Notes under the pieces: model-generated
The model's input: the letters and a program-made list of their open reading frames with translations, nothing else
The model's database searches: none
What the model was told of the DNA's origin: nothing
Translations under genes and position numbers: made by a program
In this document: positions 48,701 to 61,170 of the stretch, piece by piece
How positions within the stretch are numbered: position 1 is the first letter of the stretch
Layout: each line of letters starts with the position of its first letter
Assembly: GCF_018691265.1 (NCBI RefSeq)
Contig: NW_024881324.1
Location: 3,723,730-3,787,729 of the forward strand
Source: Tyto alba
Lineage: Eukaryota; Chordata; Aves; Strigiformes; Tytonidae
Direction of reading: 5' to 3'
DNA length: 64,000 nt

Positions 48701-48911
48701 CTAAGCTCTAAACACCCTGACAGATCTGACAGGCTAGGAACTATATGCAAGGAATCATCACCAGTATGAGGTTTATGACATGGATGGTCAGGAGTTACAG
48801 GTTTTCTCATGGGTTTAAGGGTGATTCTACTTATCAGTTCTGATACAGACCAACTGCAGAATTGTTCTTATTGTTTCTTACCTTATACACAAATTCTAAG
48901 GCCAAAGCACC

Positions 48912-48931
48912 AAAAAAAAAAAAAAAAAAAA
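48912..48931. repeat. A run of about 20 bases
   Basis: Uninterrupted A run; no flanking TSD found. Confidence 0.85.
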
Positions 48932-51604
48932 GTAACAACACTAAATTAGAAAACTTTTGAAAGGTCTGCTATTCTTAAGTGACGAGTGATCCAGAAATGA
49001 GAGCTCTCTCAGGTTGCCAGCTTCAGAATCAGGCTGGTGTTTCAATGGATTTTTAGATCAAGCTCCCTGTTCTTATTCATTATAAACCTTCTGCCAGAGA
49101 TGTTTTCCAGTCTACCCAGAAGTGGAGGTAGAGTAAGTTAAGGACACAATATCTCTTCTGTCCTACATGCTGAGAGATTGCTTCTCCCTGACTCCCTGGA
49201 GTACCCAGAGTGAGACCAGACAAACGGTTTATTGTAGAATTTTTGGAATTAAGGTAGTGATAAACAAAATGAGAAACTCATTGCACCTACAGTAATTGTA
49301 TTCTTACTACCCAGTGAAGAATTATTCATTCCCGGTAACTTAATGTGAAACCTGCGGAAAAGTAATTTATTTTGTGAAGATGAGAGTGATCTAATCTGCA
49401 AGAATAACAAACTGCAAATACCAATTAAGAACCCAAGCCATCTGGCCCTTCAGCAAGGCTTGCTGTATCTTCACTTGGTGCAATAAATTAAAAAGCTGTT
49501 TCTATGTGCATACTCAGGCCAAACATATTTTCTTCAAAAATATCTGCTGTCTTAGCCATTCATTAGGTCAAACAGGAGTTTTTTATCTTGTTTTGGTTAC
49601 TGTTCTGTATCCTCCGTATTCTCAGTTGCCATCACTTCATGCTAACATGGATAATTATGTGAAACTCAGTGCTTTCTTTTCACAGTAGAAGCTGTCTCTA
49701 ACCTGCTGTAGTGAGGAGTCACAGTCCTTGAGGTTCACTGTTACATAGAGGGAATTTCCTAGAAATTGCACTCTGATGATTAAACTACATTCTCCCTGAA
49801 TAGTTATTTGCAGATCCAGTTTCCTTCAGCAGTTGAAATCTTTGAATATATCCCAAAGCTTACTACTGCACATAACCCCCAACCCCAAGCTAGGAACCTG
49901 TATGCTTTCTACGAGGGACTTGCCTAAAGTAACCAGTAGAAGATGATAAGGTAAAAGTGGGACTTGAGTAGCCAAGTGCAACCTGGAGTGGGATGCCTGC
50001 ATTGTATTGCATCAGTATCGACAGCCTGTGTGTTTCTCCCTGAGTTACAGATCTAAGCCTTTCTTACACAAAACATAATGTCAAGCTAGCACCCATTAAT
50101 CCTGTAGTTGGAGAAACCATCTTACTGTGTTCAGAGAAAGAATTTGAATTTGGCCTTCCAGTAAGAGTGCTGTCGTCACCTGCCGATAGACCAGTGTGCA
50201 CCAGGATCTCCTGAGGAAGCTCTTTGATTCTATGTAGATAGTTAGGTATCCAGCAGACCAGAGAGAGGAAGAGATAAAGTAACTCTTACTTGGTGGCTAA
50301 GTGCTGATGTGAGTGATTCTAATTCATGTTTTGATGAATCTTCAATTGTTTCTGAAAACAAGAATGGTTTCATTGGTTTTGAGCGGTATATTAGATAGCT
50401 TGATGACTTCTGGAATTCTCTCTCTGGGTTGAGACCCCTGGCCCAAAAGGAATTTTGAAGCATATCTTGAAAGATATATTTTAGCAAGTGCTGTAATGCC
50501 TGAGCTCTAAGTGATGACATGAGCAGCTTTTCCTAGCTCTGTGTGAGTGTGGGAGAGATTGAGGGCAATGGAGCACCCATAGTGGGGAAGTAGGGCTATG
50601 TTTTACAATTCCTCACCCAGGAGCAATAACTACTCAAAAGACAGTTAAGCTTATATATCCATAGCCAAAAAGCAGCTGTGAGAGCGGACTTAGGTCACAG
50701 AATTCATAATCCAGCCAATCTAAAATTCCAGCCCAGAACGGGCTGATAAGCAATGGAGGACTAATTCCTTGAGTGAGATCATCCCAGAGGTCCCATTCCC
50801 TAAGTCATGCAGTGGGGCATATTGTGGTTCTTGGATATGCAAAAATATTAGCCTGCAGGTCAGGAGATCAGGAAAGCAGGGTTACCCTTTGAGAGTGTGC
50901 ACACCAGCTCATGCCTTACAGATGTCCATTGGTCATTCTCAGTTTCATTGGTGAATTCTGCCTGAACTTTAGGAGCAGGGCAGCTTAACGCATTTGGAGG
51001 ATGACATTCTTGCACCTTGAGAGCCTTGGGTCTGCCTTGAGACATTATAAAATTTCTGCCTCAGGAAATATATCAAAATGCTTCCAAGGAAATGTCTGAA
51101 TAGGAGTGTTAAGGTTTAAATTTTGAATATTGGTATATAAAGGGCAAGTTAATTATTGTCTTTTTATTCATCCATTTCGAATATATTTTGTAAATCAGGC
51201 TGCTGCTGTTTTGATCTATTTCAAATGAGCCTTTAAGTAATTTTTAATACATCTCACAAAATCCCACTATTGTAAGTCCTCTTAGGTATACCATCTCTCT
51301 ATGAAAATAAATATTTCAGGATTTGGAAATGGATAAAAAAATGTTAAGCATTATTCCATTGTTTTTTTAAAAAAAATTTGGATGCCACCAAATATTTGGG
51401 CTTGCCCTGCTAGAAAAGGTTTGGATAGAAAGCTTCTCTTTCTGTGCCAGTACTTCCAAAAATAGCTCACAACATCTACTAGAACAGTTTCCAACTAAAA
51501 CTGAGATTTGGGACTTGTTGCTCATCCCTAGCAACATTACATACTCATAGGAGAAGCTTAGAATTTTTTATCTCTTTCTTCTAGATAAGTGTATCTGTGG
51601 AGGA

Positions 51605-51650
51605 AAAACAAACAAACAAACAAACAAACCAAACCAAAAAAACAAAAAAA
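51605..51650. repeat. (AAAC)n microsatellite
   Basis: Five or more AAAC units grading into AACC and A-rich sequence. Confidence 0.9.
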
Positions 51651-54145
51651 AACTAATAATGCTTCAAGGAAACTGTGACAAAAAGAGGCTGTGGTCATCA
51701 GCCAAATAGATTACCAAGGCATGTCACTGCAGTTTAAAATTTTCAGCTTTAAACTTGGCTAGATTGTATATTTATGATGCATATACCACTATTCCTCCCT
51801 TGCTCCCTTCATCTTCAGAACACCAATAGTCAACCTAGTATTATGCCTCTGAAAGTAATGTACATCTAAATAGGAACTGTACAAGTAGGTCAGAGGGCAT
51901 AATTTTTGACCTTAGTCACTGTTTTCTGGTGCTTAGATGTGGCAGTAACCCGGACTGGTTTTGCAATATTTAACAAATGGCTGAGATTTCTCGTATGGCG
52001 TGTTCTTAATTGCCTTACCATGCCTTTGCTATTATCTTCAAAACAACACTTCAACAGATAGGAAGTACTGTCAGAAAAATAGATTAATTCCCCGTCTCTT
52101 TCTCTTCCACTGCTGACATGCTGCAGGTCATGTGTTAGTTAACAATGTTAGGGGGAGGTATCTCCATTGTGAAGGGTTGGAGTCAAATGGAAATTTTGAA
52201 CCTGATTATATGCAGTTTTCAACTGAAATATCCATCTGTGCTCTTGGTTTCCTTCAAAACATTTTTTCTTTTCTAAATCTCCCTCTCCCTCATCTCCCAC
52301 CAGCATGAGATGAGAAGATGGAGATATATTATGTGCCAGTGAACCATCTGCTTATTTTTCTTTCAAGAGCCTCTTCTTCACCGACTGGTCTGTTCACCTA
52401 AATTGATCCATAACCTTTACTTATCTGAAACTGTTTTCTATAATAAAATATAGTTTCTATTACACTACAGTCATCTTTCACAGTACTTCTGCTTAACTTA
52501 TAGAAGATGCTTCTACATTGCTTGAACATGACCCAAAGCATGTGGGATGCTAGAAATATCAAAATCTCCATTTTAAATCACACTCAATGATCTAAGTGTG
52601 GTAGGATTGTTGTCTGTGTGTTTCCAACACTTGTGAGAAACCCGTAAGCGTTGTTTGCCTGTCATTAATGTATAATTTTGATCATGCTGCATATAAGAAA
52701 GGAATATGTTTGAAACAGGTATAGAGGAATATGTGTTGCCATCAAATCTCAAATTGTATTCTGAACAACGTCAGTGGAAAAACTGAGTAAATAACAGATG
52801 ATATTTGCCTTGAAACCAAAAACTTGCTACTTAAAATGCATGTTTTTGTAAGGAATGCTCTGAGAGATGTGTTCCTAGAAAAACCTTAAAACAAACATAG
52901 TAAGAAAATGTTGGCAGCTGGAAGATAATTAAAAGTGTAAGCTAGAATATAGTCAATATATTTAATTTCATTTGTACTAAAGGTAAGAGGGGAGCTCTTA
53001 AAAAGATAATAAATTATTTCTCATGGATGCCTGCATTACAAATATAAAACCTGAACTTGTCCCTGCTGAAGCCAATGGCAAAGCTCCCACTGGCAGCTGT
53101 GAGACCAGCTTTGAGGCTGCAAGCTTTTAGAACTGTATGAAATTCCTCATATCTGCACTGCAAAATGTACTGCTGATATAGTCAGGTAGAAATTGTCTCA
53201 GTGTTAAAATAGGTATGATTTGCTTTATGCTGTACATTCTAAGATAATGAAAAGTGAAAATAAAAAATTAGTTCTTCTGTCAGTAAACTACAGTCAAGCA
53301 CAGATCTGTAGGTACTGTGCAGCATTCCAGAGAATTCAGAAGTTGGTTTTGGCTTATGTGCACTATAATCTACCCGTTGTCTGCTCAGGAAAGCTAGAGA
53401 TGAGGGTAGATGGGAGAAAGCATAAAAAAGAGGCAAAAGGAAAATAAGGCTTGACAGGCTCTGACAGCACAAGGTTAAAATGACAAGGATGCTTATGCTA
53501 ATGAGTCTGTCATACTACACATACTCCACTTCTGTCTTCTTTTCGAGTCTGTATTTACGCTTCTGGCAGCATAAAATGTTGAGAGGGAAGGAAAGAGGAG
53601 CTTGGTATAATTTCCCCAAACCAAAACCATGCGTGAGCATTTCTGTCACACAAACAGCCTTACCCTCTGGAATAGGTTGCTATGTTTGCCATGCTGGACC
53701 CTGTGTCTCCCAGCCTTCACCCAGCTCTGAGCAGAGAGGTAGATGCTCAGTGCACGCCACTACCACCAAAGGTGGATCTGTCCTCCAGGGGACATCATGA
53801 GTGGCAATTCCTGCCTTGTAATATTGACAGCATTGCCTGAGAAGGGGGTCTTTGATTTCACCACCTCCTGGGATAGGATCCAGTCATGTCCTTCCTAGAG
53901 ATCCCTTGTACTGCAGTGAACTGTTTGGGTGATACATTCACAAAACATCAAACTCTGGGTTGCATCACTATTTTTCTGGGGTTGTGTAGGCAAATGCACG
54001 CATCTTTAAGTTCCTGTGCTGTCATATATTTTTCCAGCATAAGTTTTCAGTTAGAACATTATCTGCATATCTCAAAAACAGAGAATAAAGAAAAAGATGG
54101 GGAGTGTTCTGTTATTTGTATGCAGGGCCCCATCTTTATTTGTTT

Positions 54146-54163
54146 AAATAAATAAATAAATAA
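54146..54163. repeat. (AATA)n microsatellite
   Basis: Four AATA units following TGTTTAAATA. Confidence 0.85.
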
Positions 54164-55997
54164 CTCTTGTTTTGATCTTTGAAAGCAGGTGGCTTATTTA
54201 CATTCATCAATCCGTATTACTCTAAGGGGGTTTTAAAATATTGACAGAGCCATTGATAAAATAGGCTGCCTTCTCTGAATTAATTGAAGTAGGAATAAGG
54301 GGGGCCTATTCAGGCTGATGCTTTTGTAACACAAGCTTTCTGTCCTGGCTTAACGTTTTCATCAAAAATAAGTCATCAAGGGAGAGTCCCATTTTGTGCT
54401 TTGTTTGTCCAGGAACCAGGTGTGGCACATGTTTGTAATATTAAAGTGCTGATATTCTGCAATTTCTGCAGCATAGGTGAAATCTGCTGCAAAACAGACC
54501 TCACTGTCCAACTCATTTTTCTTTCTGCTAGTCAGTAAGGTGCCTTTCTACTCAGCTAGAGTTTTCTGAAAAAGCTGACTCTCTAAAGACACATCACACA
54601 GAACAAATTATTAGATTAACATTTCAGTTTTGCTGGATATAGATATTTATGGATTTTGTATTAATTTTCTGTTCCTTTATTAAACATGGGTGAGGAATCA
54701 ACAAGTCAGCAAAAATGGATTTTTTTGTGTAAAATTGGATGATTACGCTTTGACATTTTAATGATTAATAATCAAATAGTCATCAACAGTGATCAATAAT
54801 GTTAAATAATCAAATATTCTCAGTTTCTAATTTTCTGCACCTTATATTAATATTGACAAAGCTGGCTTCTATCTCCAGCCGACATAAAATTAATATTGGC
54901 TCTTGAAGTCAAATAGATCATTTCTGGCAATTAGTCAGTTAGTAGTCCCACCACAATAACGTATATCACATATTTATGGAGTTATTGCCAAGAATAGTTT
55001 CCTCTTGTTTATAGTATACATCTTCATAATTAAAGAGCACACAGAGATGTTCAGTTATGAATTGCTTTCTCCTAGATTAGAGATTTTTAAGCAGGGAGAA
55101 TGACGGCTTCACAGCACCAGGTGGGATCTGTTGTGCAGGGGAAGAGGTGGGAGGCAGCGTATGGGACAGCCCCATAGTAGAGTCGGCATTCAGTGGTTTC
55201 TAGCTGGCACTGGGCTTTCAGCACCCTTTGGGAGCTACCTCTGCCTCAGTAGCATGAGATGTCCTCCGTGTGGGATGGATGGGCTTAGGAATGAGGAAAT
55301 CAGAGCAAAGTTGTGTACTGAAGGCAGCCACACACCACTTGTGATGTGTTTCCTGCACATTCTCCTGCACTCGCCTTCAGTTTTCCTACCTCTAAGTGGA
55401 GAAAAGTGCTACTTTTAACTTAAATGACACTTTTATGAAAAGAAAACATCTTTACTACTTGATATTCCTATTAGTTACTAAGTTTGATTTCTTAAAAACT
55501 CTAAGTGTCCAGTATATTGTAAATTGTGAAAAAGGTAAGAATGCCTGCTTTCACTTTGTGAATATTTATTTATACTGGTGTTTGAGATTCTCTGAATTAA
55601 ACTAGCTTGTGAGAGAAGCACAGTAGGGTGAGCTTCTTTTTAATATTTGCAGTTACCAGGATATGATAGAAGTAGCTTTGCTAGGGTTGCTTACACCTTG
55701 CTCTAGCTGCAGAGTTTTGAAAAATATTAGAGAAACAATAAAGAAAAGAGGATTCCAGGTCCTCAATGTTTTGTTGCTTTACAGTGGGACATGCCAGTTT
55801 AAGGGTTTAGTATTTCTAGGAAAGTACCAGAAAAGTCTGCCTAATTCCACAGTAACAAATGCAGACATACATCCTCAGTATGTGACCTGTGATAAGAACA
55901 GTATTACAACACACTAGGGAATATTTTAAATTAATTAGGATGTAAACATGTGTTTTAAATGATCTAAGAAGGGTCCTTTAAAGTGAGTAAATGTAAG

Positions 55998-56050
55998 TAT
56001 ATCTTCTAATATAAGTATTATAATAATAAATATATCTTCTACTATAAGTA
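55998..56050. repeat. small tandem duplication, 33-bp period
   Basis: TATATCTTCTAATATAAGTA at 55998-56017 recurs as TATATCTTCTACTATAAGTA at 56031-56050, with one mismatch in 20. Confidence 0.8.
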
Positions 56051-56412
56051 CTTCTATAACTATTTCTAGAAAGGTTGTATAATCATAACTGCATTAATCA
56101 CAGAGACTGAAGCACAAATCCCATCAGACTACTAAAGTGTGTACAATCAAAGATCTGTGAAAATTTTGCAAAATGGGGAGCTTAAGGACAAATGGTCTGA
56201 AGCCTGTACTTTCATGCTTGTTATGCCTGCTAGGTGTCTGTTGGGAAGAATGTCAGTTGCAGGTGCTCAGTGAAGCCAAGCTATGCCCTAAATATTTACT
56301 TAGCTATTGTGTGAGTCTTTAGATTTTTTTAAATATAAGACCCTATAAAGTTTCTTAAAAATTTTAAGTTGGCCAGAATATTTGCTGATCTACTACAGTC
56401 TCATTATCCTAG

Positions 56413-56448
56413 CAGTTAAGATATCTAAAATTCAGTTAAGATATCTAA
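56413..56448. repeat. small tandem duplication, 20-bp period
   Basis: CAGTTAAGATATCTAA occurs at 56413-56428 and again at 56433-56448. Confidence 0.8.
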
Positions 56449-56789
56449 TGATTCAAATATTTGAATAGTTTTATCACAGGTGTGTCCATGGGCAAAAAAA
56501 AATCCATTTTACACCTCTTTGTAAGTGGAGGAGCTGAAATGCAGAGACAAAATGCCTAATCTTTGAGACTGCTTGAGACGTTGAATATGTATAAGAAGTG
56601 ATGAGACTAAGGTCTTCCAAGCTTCAGGCAAGCACTGAATTTCCTCGTCTGTTCTTTAACCAGATCTTCTTAGGGTACTGTCATTATTTTTGTCAATACT
56701 TCTACAATATGTAAAGGGGAAAGTGCTATGAAGCCTTTTATTGCTGTTTTTCATGTATATCCATTTGTAAAAAATACTCCCTCTTTCCT

Positions 56790-56830
56790 AAGCAGTTCAC
56801 TCTATTGAACTCCGAAGCAGTTCACTCTAT
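56790..56830. repeat. small tandem duplication, 25-bp period
   Basis: AAGCAGTTCACTCTAT occurs at 56790-56805 and again at 56815-56830, both exact. Confidence 0.85.
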
Positions 56831-57180
56831 CTGTGCAATCTGCACAGGTTTGTAGCCTGTAACTGGTAAGGAGTTGAAGTATTTTTAAATACAGCACAAC
56901 ATATTGCCACAGGCATACGTGATTTCCATTTTGAATGATGAGTATGACCATGTAGAATCTTTTGACTGCTAGGTACTGAAGTAAACATTGTGTGAGTAAT
57001 ACCTCAGAGTTAGCGCCTTGCCTGCAAATTCTTTAGGCCTTGAGACAGTTGTGGATTTTAATTGAATCAAAGAAGGTTGGGGTAAAAAAGTATCTGCAGG
57101 GAACTTTTATGAGAAAGAACCTGACAGAGATGTTGAAATAACACATACTGTGGGGTCAGAAGTTACCCTTCCCCATAAGC

Positions 57181-57220
57181 TTTTTGTTTTGGTTTGGTTT
57201 ATTTTGTTTTGTTTTGTTTT
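57181..57220. repeat. (TTTTG)n-like microsatellite
   Basis: Pentanucleotide T/G units with interruptions. Confidence 0.85.
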
Positions 57221-59429
57221 AACAAAATGACAATTTGAGATTCTTACTTCAAATCAGTCTGTCTATACCTGCACCATTCACAAACTTTAATTTCCATGCA
57301 CTTAGAGGATTATTTCCATTTACCTGGTGGGATTCAGATGGGGTCCAACAAGTACTCTCTTGCCTCTGTCAATCAGGAGCAATTAGCTCTCAGCTCTCTG
57401 CTCTCACAAGGTGAGGTGTTAGGGAGAACCTTAGGGAAAAAAATTGAACTGCTATGGTCTTTTGATATTTTACTTTATGGATGAAATTAAATTTGTTTAA
57501 AAAACAAAGTAGATGGCCAGAATTGATGTTTTTCCCTTCCTAAGTGAAATATGGCAGCAGGGTCTTCACCATGACTCTTAGAAGTTTCTTACATAAAGAT
57601 GAAAGCCTGACCTTACATTGTTGTGTTGTTAAATCACTGGCACGCAAACATACATCCAGATAGCATTGTGTTAGTAATATTGCATTTTTTAAGACCAAAA
57701 GTGGTTGGCCAAAGCATAGGCTAATACACAAGCTGAAGGAGGCTAAAGCTAAACATCCATTTGTTTTTGCATTATGAACTGAAGAATGTCTAAACTCTTT
57801 CTGTCTTCTTGAACATTAATTAATGTATTAGTCTTTATTATGATAATTACTATAGTTAGAGGCAAGTGAGTTAACCAAGTTCTGTCTGGATTTATCCCAG
57901 ACCCTTGATCTGGCTCTGCTCCCTGTCCCTGAAAAAAATATGAGCTTAGGACAAGAAGAACCAAAAACATTCGGACATTATACTGATAGCCATTGATGAA
58001 GAGTGTGGTCATGCACTACACTCAGGACAAAGATGTTCTCAAAAGTCTCAGATCTCCTCTGACTATTTTAATCTAACTGGAAGAACTGTTCCGCAGCCCC
58101 CAGTGATCTGCACTGTAACCATGACGTGCTCTATATGCTAGCCTGATGGTACTGAAGGATTAATTGCCCAGTGATATTTTAACTACAACAGGAGACAAAG
58201 GGCACTGCTTATTCCTGTAAAGCAAATAATTTCTGTTCTTAGGCCCCTTGATTCACAACCTTTGTCTGGCAGGAGGAACAAGTCAAAGCATTTCCTCCAG
58301 AATCAATTTGTCCCTTAACTAAGGAACATCCCCTTTTCACTTTCTCACTTTTTGGATTGTTTGTTCCTCCTAGTATTACTTAAGCAACTATTCTAGTTAG
58401 AAAGGAAGCAAGCTTAAAAATCGAGTATTTCTGTCTTTGTTAAGATTTTTTTTTTGGTTGTTTTTTTCCTTTGTATTTAGGGCTTTCTGACTAATCACTG
58501 GTTAACAGTTGTGATCCCCATATTCTCTCCTGATACCTCTCGCCTCCTGAGCTGTGACTGAGCCGCACTCTGGTGCTGGGCCAGACCATGTCCCTCTGCC
58601 AGGACCCCCGCACCATGCAGCCAGGAGAACAGCGGAGCTGGTGTCAGGGCAGAAGCACCCCAGGGAAAGAGACGAGGAAAGGCGTGGGGCAGGCAGCTGT
58701 GCAGGTTGTAGGGCTTTTCAGCAATGCATGGCGACGCTTTCAAGCCATTATCAACTGAACATCGTTTCAAGACAGGGAAATCTTGTGCCCCTTTGTCAAA
58801 GGGAGAGCTTGAGGCACAGAAGTAAGACTAGACTCCTGGGTTTCACTGAATGCTGTCTTCCATCTCAGAATAGCAGGAGAATAGCTCAGCTTTCCAGTAT
58901 TCCCAGTTCAACGCCCCTGTACAGATCCATAAACACTGCTAAGAACTTATGAACTCTCTTTTTCTTCCACCTGGGAATCTGGAATTCAACAATGCAAAAT
59001 AAATGTTACATTTGTTATCAACTGAACTCACACGTTCATGAAGATAAAATAATAATTATGTATCCTTACAGTTCCCTGTAAGTTGAAGCCCCACATAAAA
59101 TATTGTTAGTGCTTTACTGTCATTGACCCAAAAGCCTCTCAGACATGGAAGGAGTTATATTCAAAAATTCTGAAAAATAACTGACTGACTTTCTCAGTTT
59201 TATGCTGAAAGCCTCCCCTTAGCTGACATTTCTTTCTTTGGAGGTCACTATGGGGATAAGTTGACATGTTTTTACATTTTAAGGAACTGCAGATGGTGGA
59301 ATGGGAAGCCTGTTCTCTCCTGTGTCTTGCCCTTCTTGAGGAGGTCATAGAACAGAACACATGCGGTTGAGCTTCCACGTGTAGGAATCTCCTGTACTCT
59401 GTTGATTTTAATTTTTTATTTTTTTCCAG

Positions 59430-59471
59430 AAATATATTCCCCTGCAAACTCTTAGAACATTTAGAACCATG
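59430..59471 (+). other. candidate 42-base microexon
   Basis: A long T-rich tract ending TTTTTTTCCAG precedes 42 bases (14 codons, open in one frame: KYIPLQTLRTFRTM) that end ATG before GTAAGTATT, a consensus donor. A length divisible by three with strong borders is what a cassette microexon looks like. Such a pattern also arises by chance in tens of kb of AT-rich DNA, and I recognise no protein. Confidence 0.2.
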
Positions 59472-61140
59472 GTAAGTATTGAATACAATTTTCATAAGGG
59501 AAATTGTTTAGTTTAATATATTCTACTTGTTTAATCAAATCCTTCTCTATCTTTACTCACATGTGTTCATATGGGCAACTGAGATATATTGTAACCATTT
59601 TTATAATGTCTTCATCAACACAAAGTTAGTTAGACAGTAATATTGAAATCTAAAGGTTACATGACTTTTAATGTACTCACCCCTGTTTAAGGCTGGTTAC
59701 AAATCATGTTCAGAGAGGAGACAAAATGATGTATGGAAATATCTGGATGTAGAAATTAAATTTTTTTGGCTGTTAAGTTTGTTTGGTTTCTTCTGTGGCT
59801 ATTTTTGTGTGTTATTTTTACCATAAAGTTTATTGCAAAGCATGTGGATCTGAACACAATATATAAACCTAGGATTTTAGTCACAGATGAGTTAATCTGC
59901 AATTCTATAGGCTGCCTGTTAAATGTTAATTAAGTCAACTGGTGTGTGCTTGAATGTATTTCCTATCAGTAAGCATTCCAGCCTCTAGTAAATGAAGATG
60001 AGCTAATGAATGAATCACATGTACACAGACACACATGGTGTGTTGTATACAGCAAAAGCAGGAAGTAATATATTAATATTACAGGAGGATGAAAATTGTT
60101 CTTGATTTATATTTGCAGAATGTGGACTGATACTTTGTATACATGGTACTGGATTTAAAATTATCACCTTTGAAGTATAAAATGAAATCCATTGGAAAGC
60201 ATTTAAATTACACTTTGCATGGGGGATGTGTGGAGAAAGGGGATATTTTTGGATTGGCAATCACACAGTATAAACTGTTATTGTGGCTAATGAGACCCAG
60301 CAGTTTTAAGGGTCCTGCTGCTTGTTCTGATACTGCGTGCTAAGCTTCCTTACCATTAGTTGGCTGGCTGTGGATTATGTTGCTCACCACAGGTAATGAT
60401 TATCTATTGCTATAAAACCTGCAGTACATCAGAAGGCTCTAAATAGCTTTCTGTAATGGCCACCTGAAGGAACTGACTGTTATTAAAAGAAAATACTAGT
60501 CTGACTAATCTTCAAAAAATCCTAAAGCCTTTCAAAGAGATGCATAGGAAATATGTACCACAGTGACATTCTGTATCTTATTCCTTCTATCTATTTGTAG
60601 CTGCTAATCTTTTAAAACCTGTGGTTTGGTAGAGTCTGTATATATATGCTGAAGTTCAGAATTGGTGGAACTTTAATAAAGTAAGAGTAATCTGCATTTT
60701 TTTCCATTCTCAGGAACTCTTACTGATTTGTATTTGTATATGAAACTCCTGCTGGAAGTTCTAATTTGTTTATGAGGCCAAGACTTTAAAAAGAACAGAT
60801 GCTGGATATCCATGCACAGACATTTCAGGCCAGTTCTTGTAGTTCCCAAAAGGGAACACCTAACATTCAGGGAGCAGGTTTAAATACAGCAAACTTCAGT
60901 TTTATGCATGTGGTTATATGGAAAAACTAGCTATTAGGTATTTGAGGGCATACTTGGTGAATGATATCTTGCCAATTGTGTTATGTGCACAACATTTTCT
61001 GGCAGTGGAATGAACATAAAATGGTTTATAGACTGTACTGTATATGGTTAAGATCACGCATGTTCTGAATAAAGTGCAAATCTGTTTGGCAAACTTGGGT
61101 CTTAGCCAGTTGAAAATTAGTTGGACGTTTCTAAGAATGC

Positions 61141-61170
61141 TGTTTGTTTGTTTGTTTGTTTGTTTTTTTT
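61141..61170. repeat. (TTTG)n microsatellite
   Basis: About six TTTG units then a T run. Confidence 0.9.

Noticed and set aside
56540..56600. MIR-like phrase 'gaggagctgaaatgcagagacaaaatgcctaat'-type sequence
   Set aside because: The similarity to ancient SINE text is too short and too diverged to support.
58540..58760. GC-richer patch with overlapping frames on both strands
   Set aside because: It has few CpGs and no splice or promoter structure, and the frames on both strands are mutually exclusive shadows.
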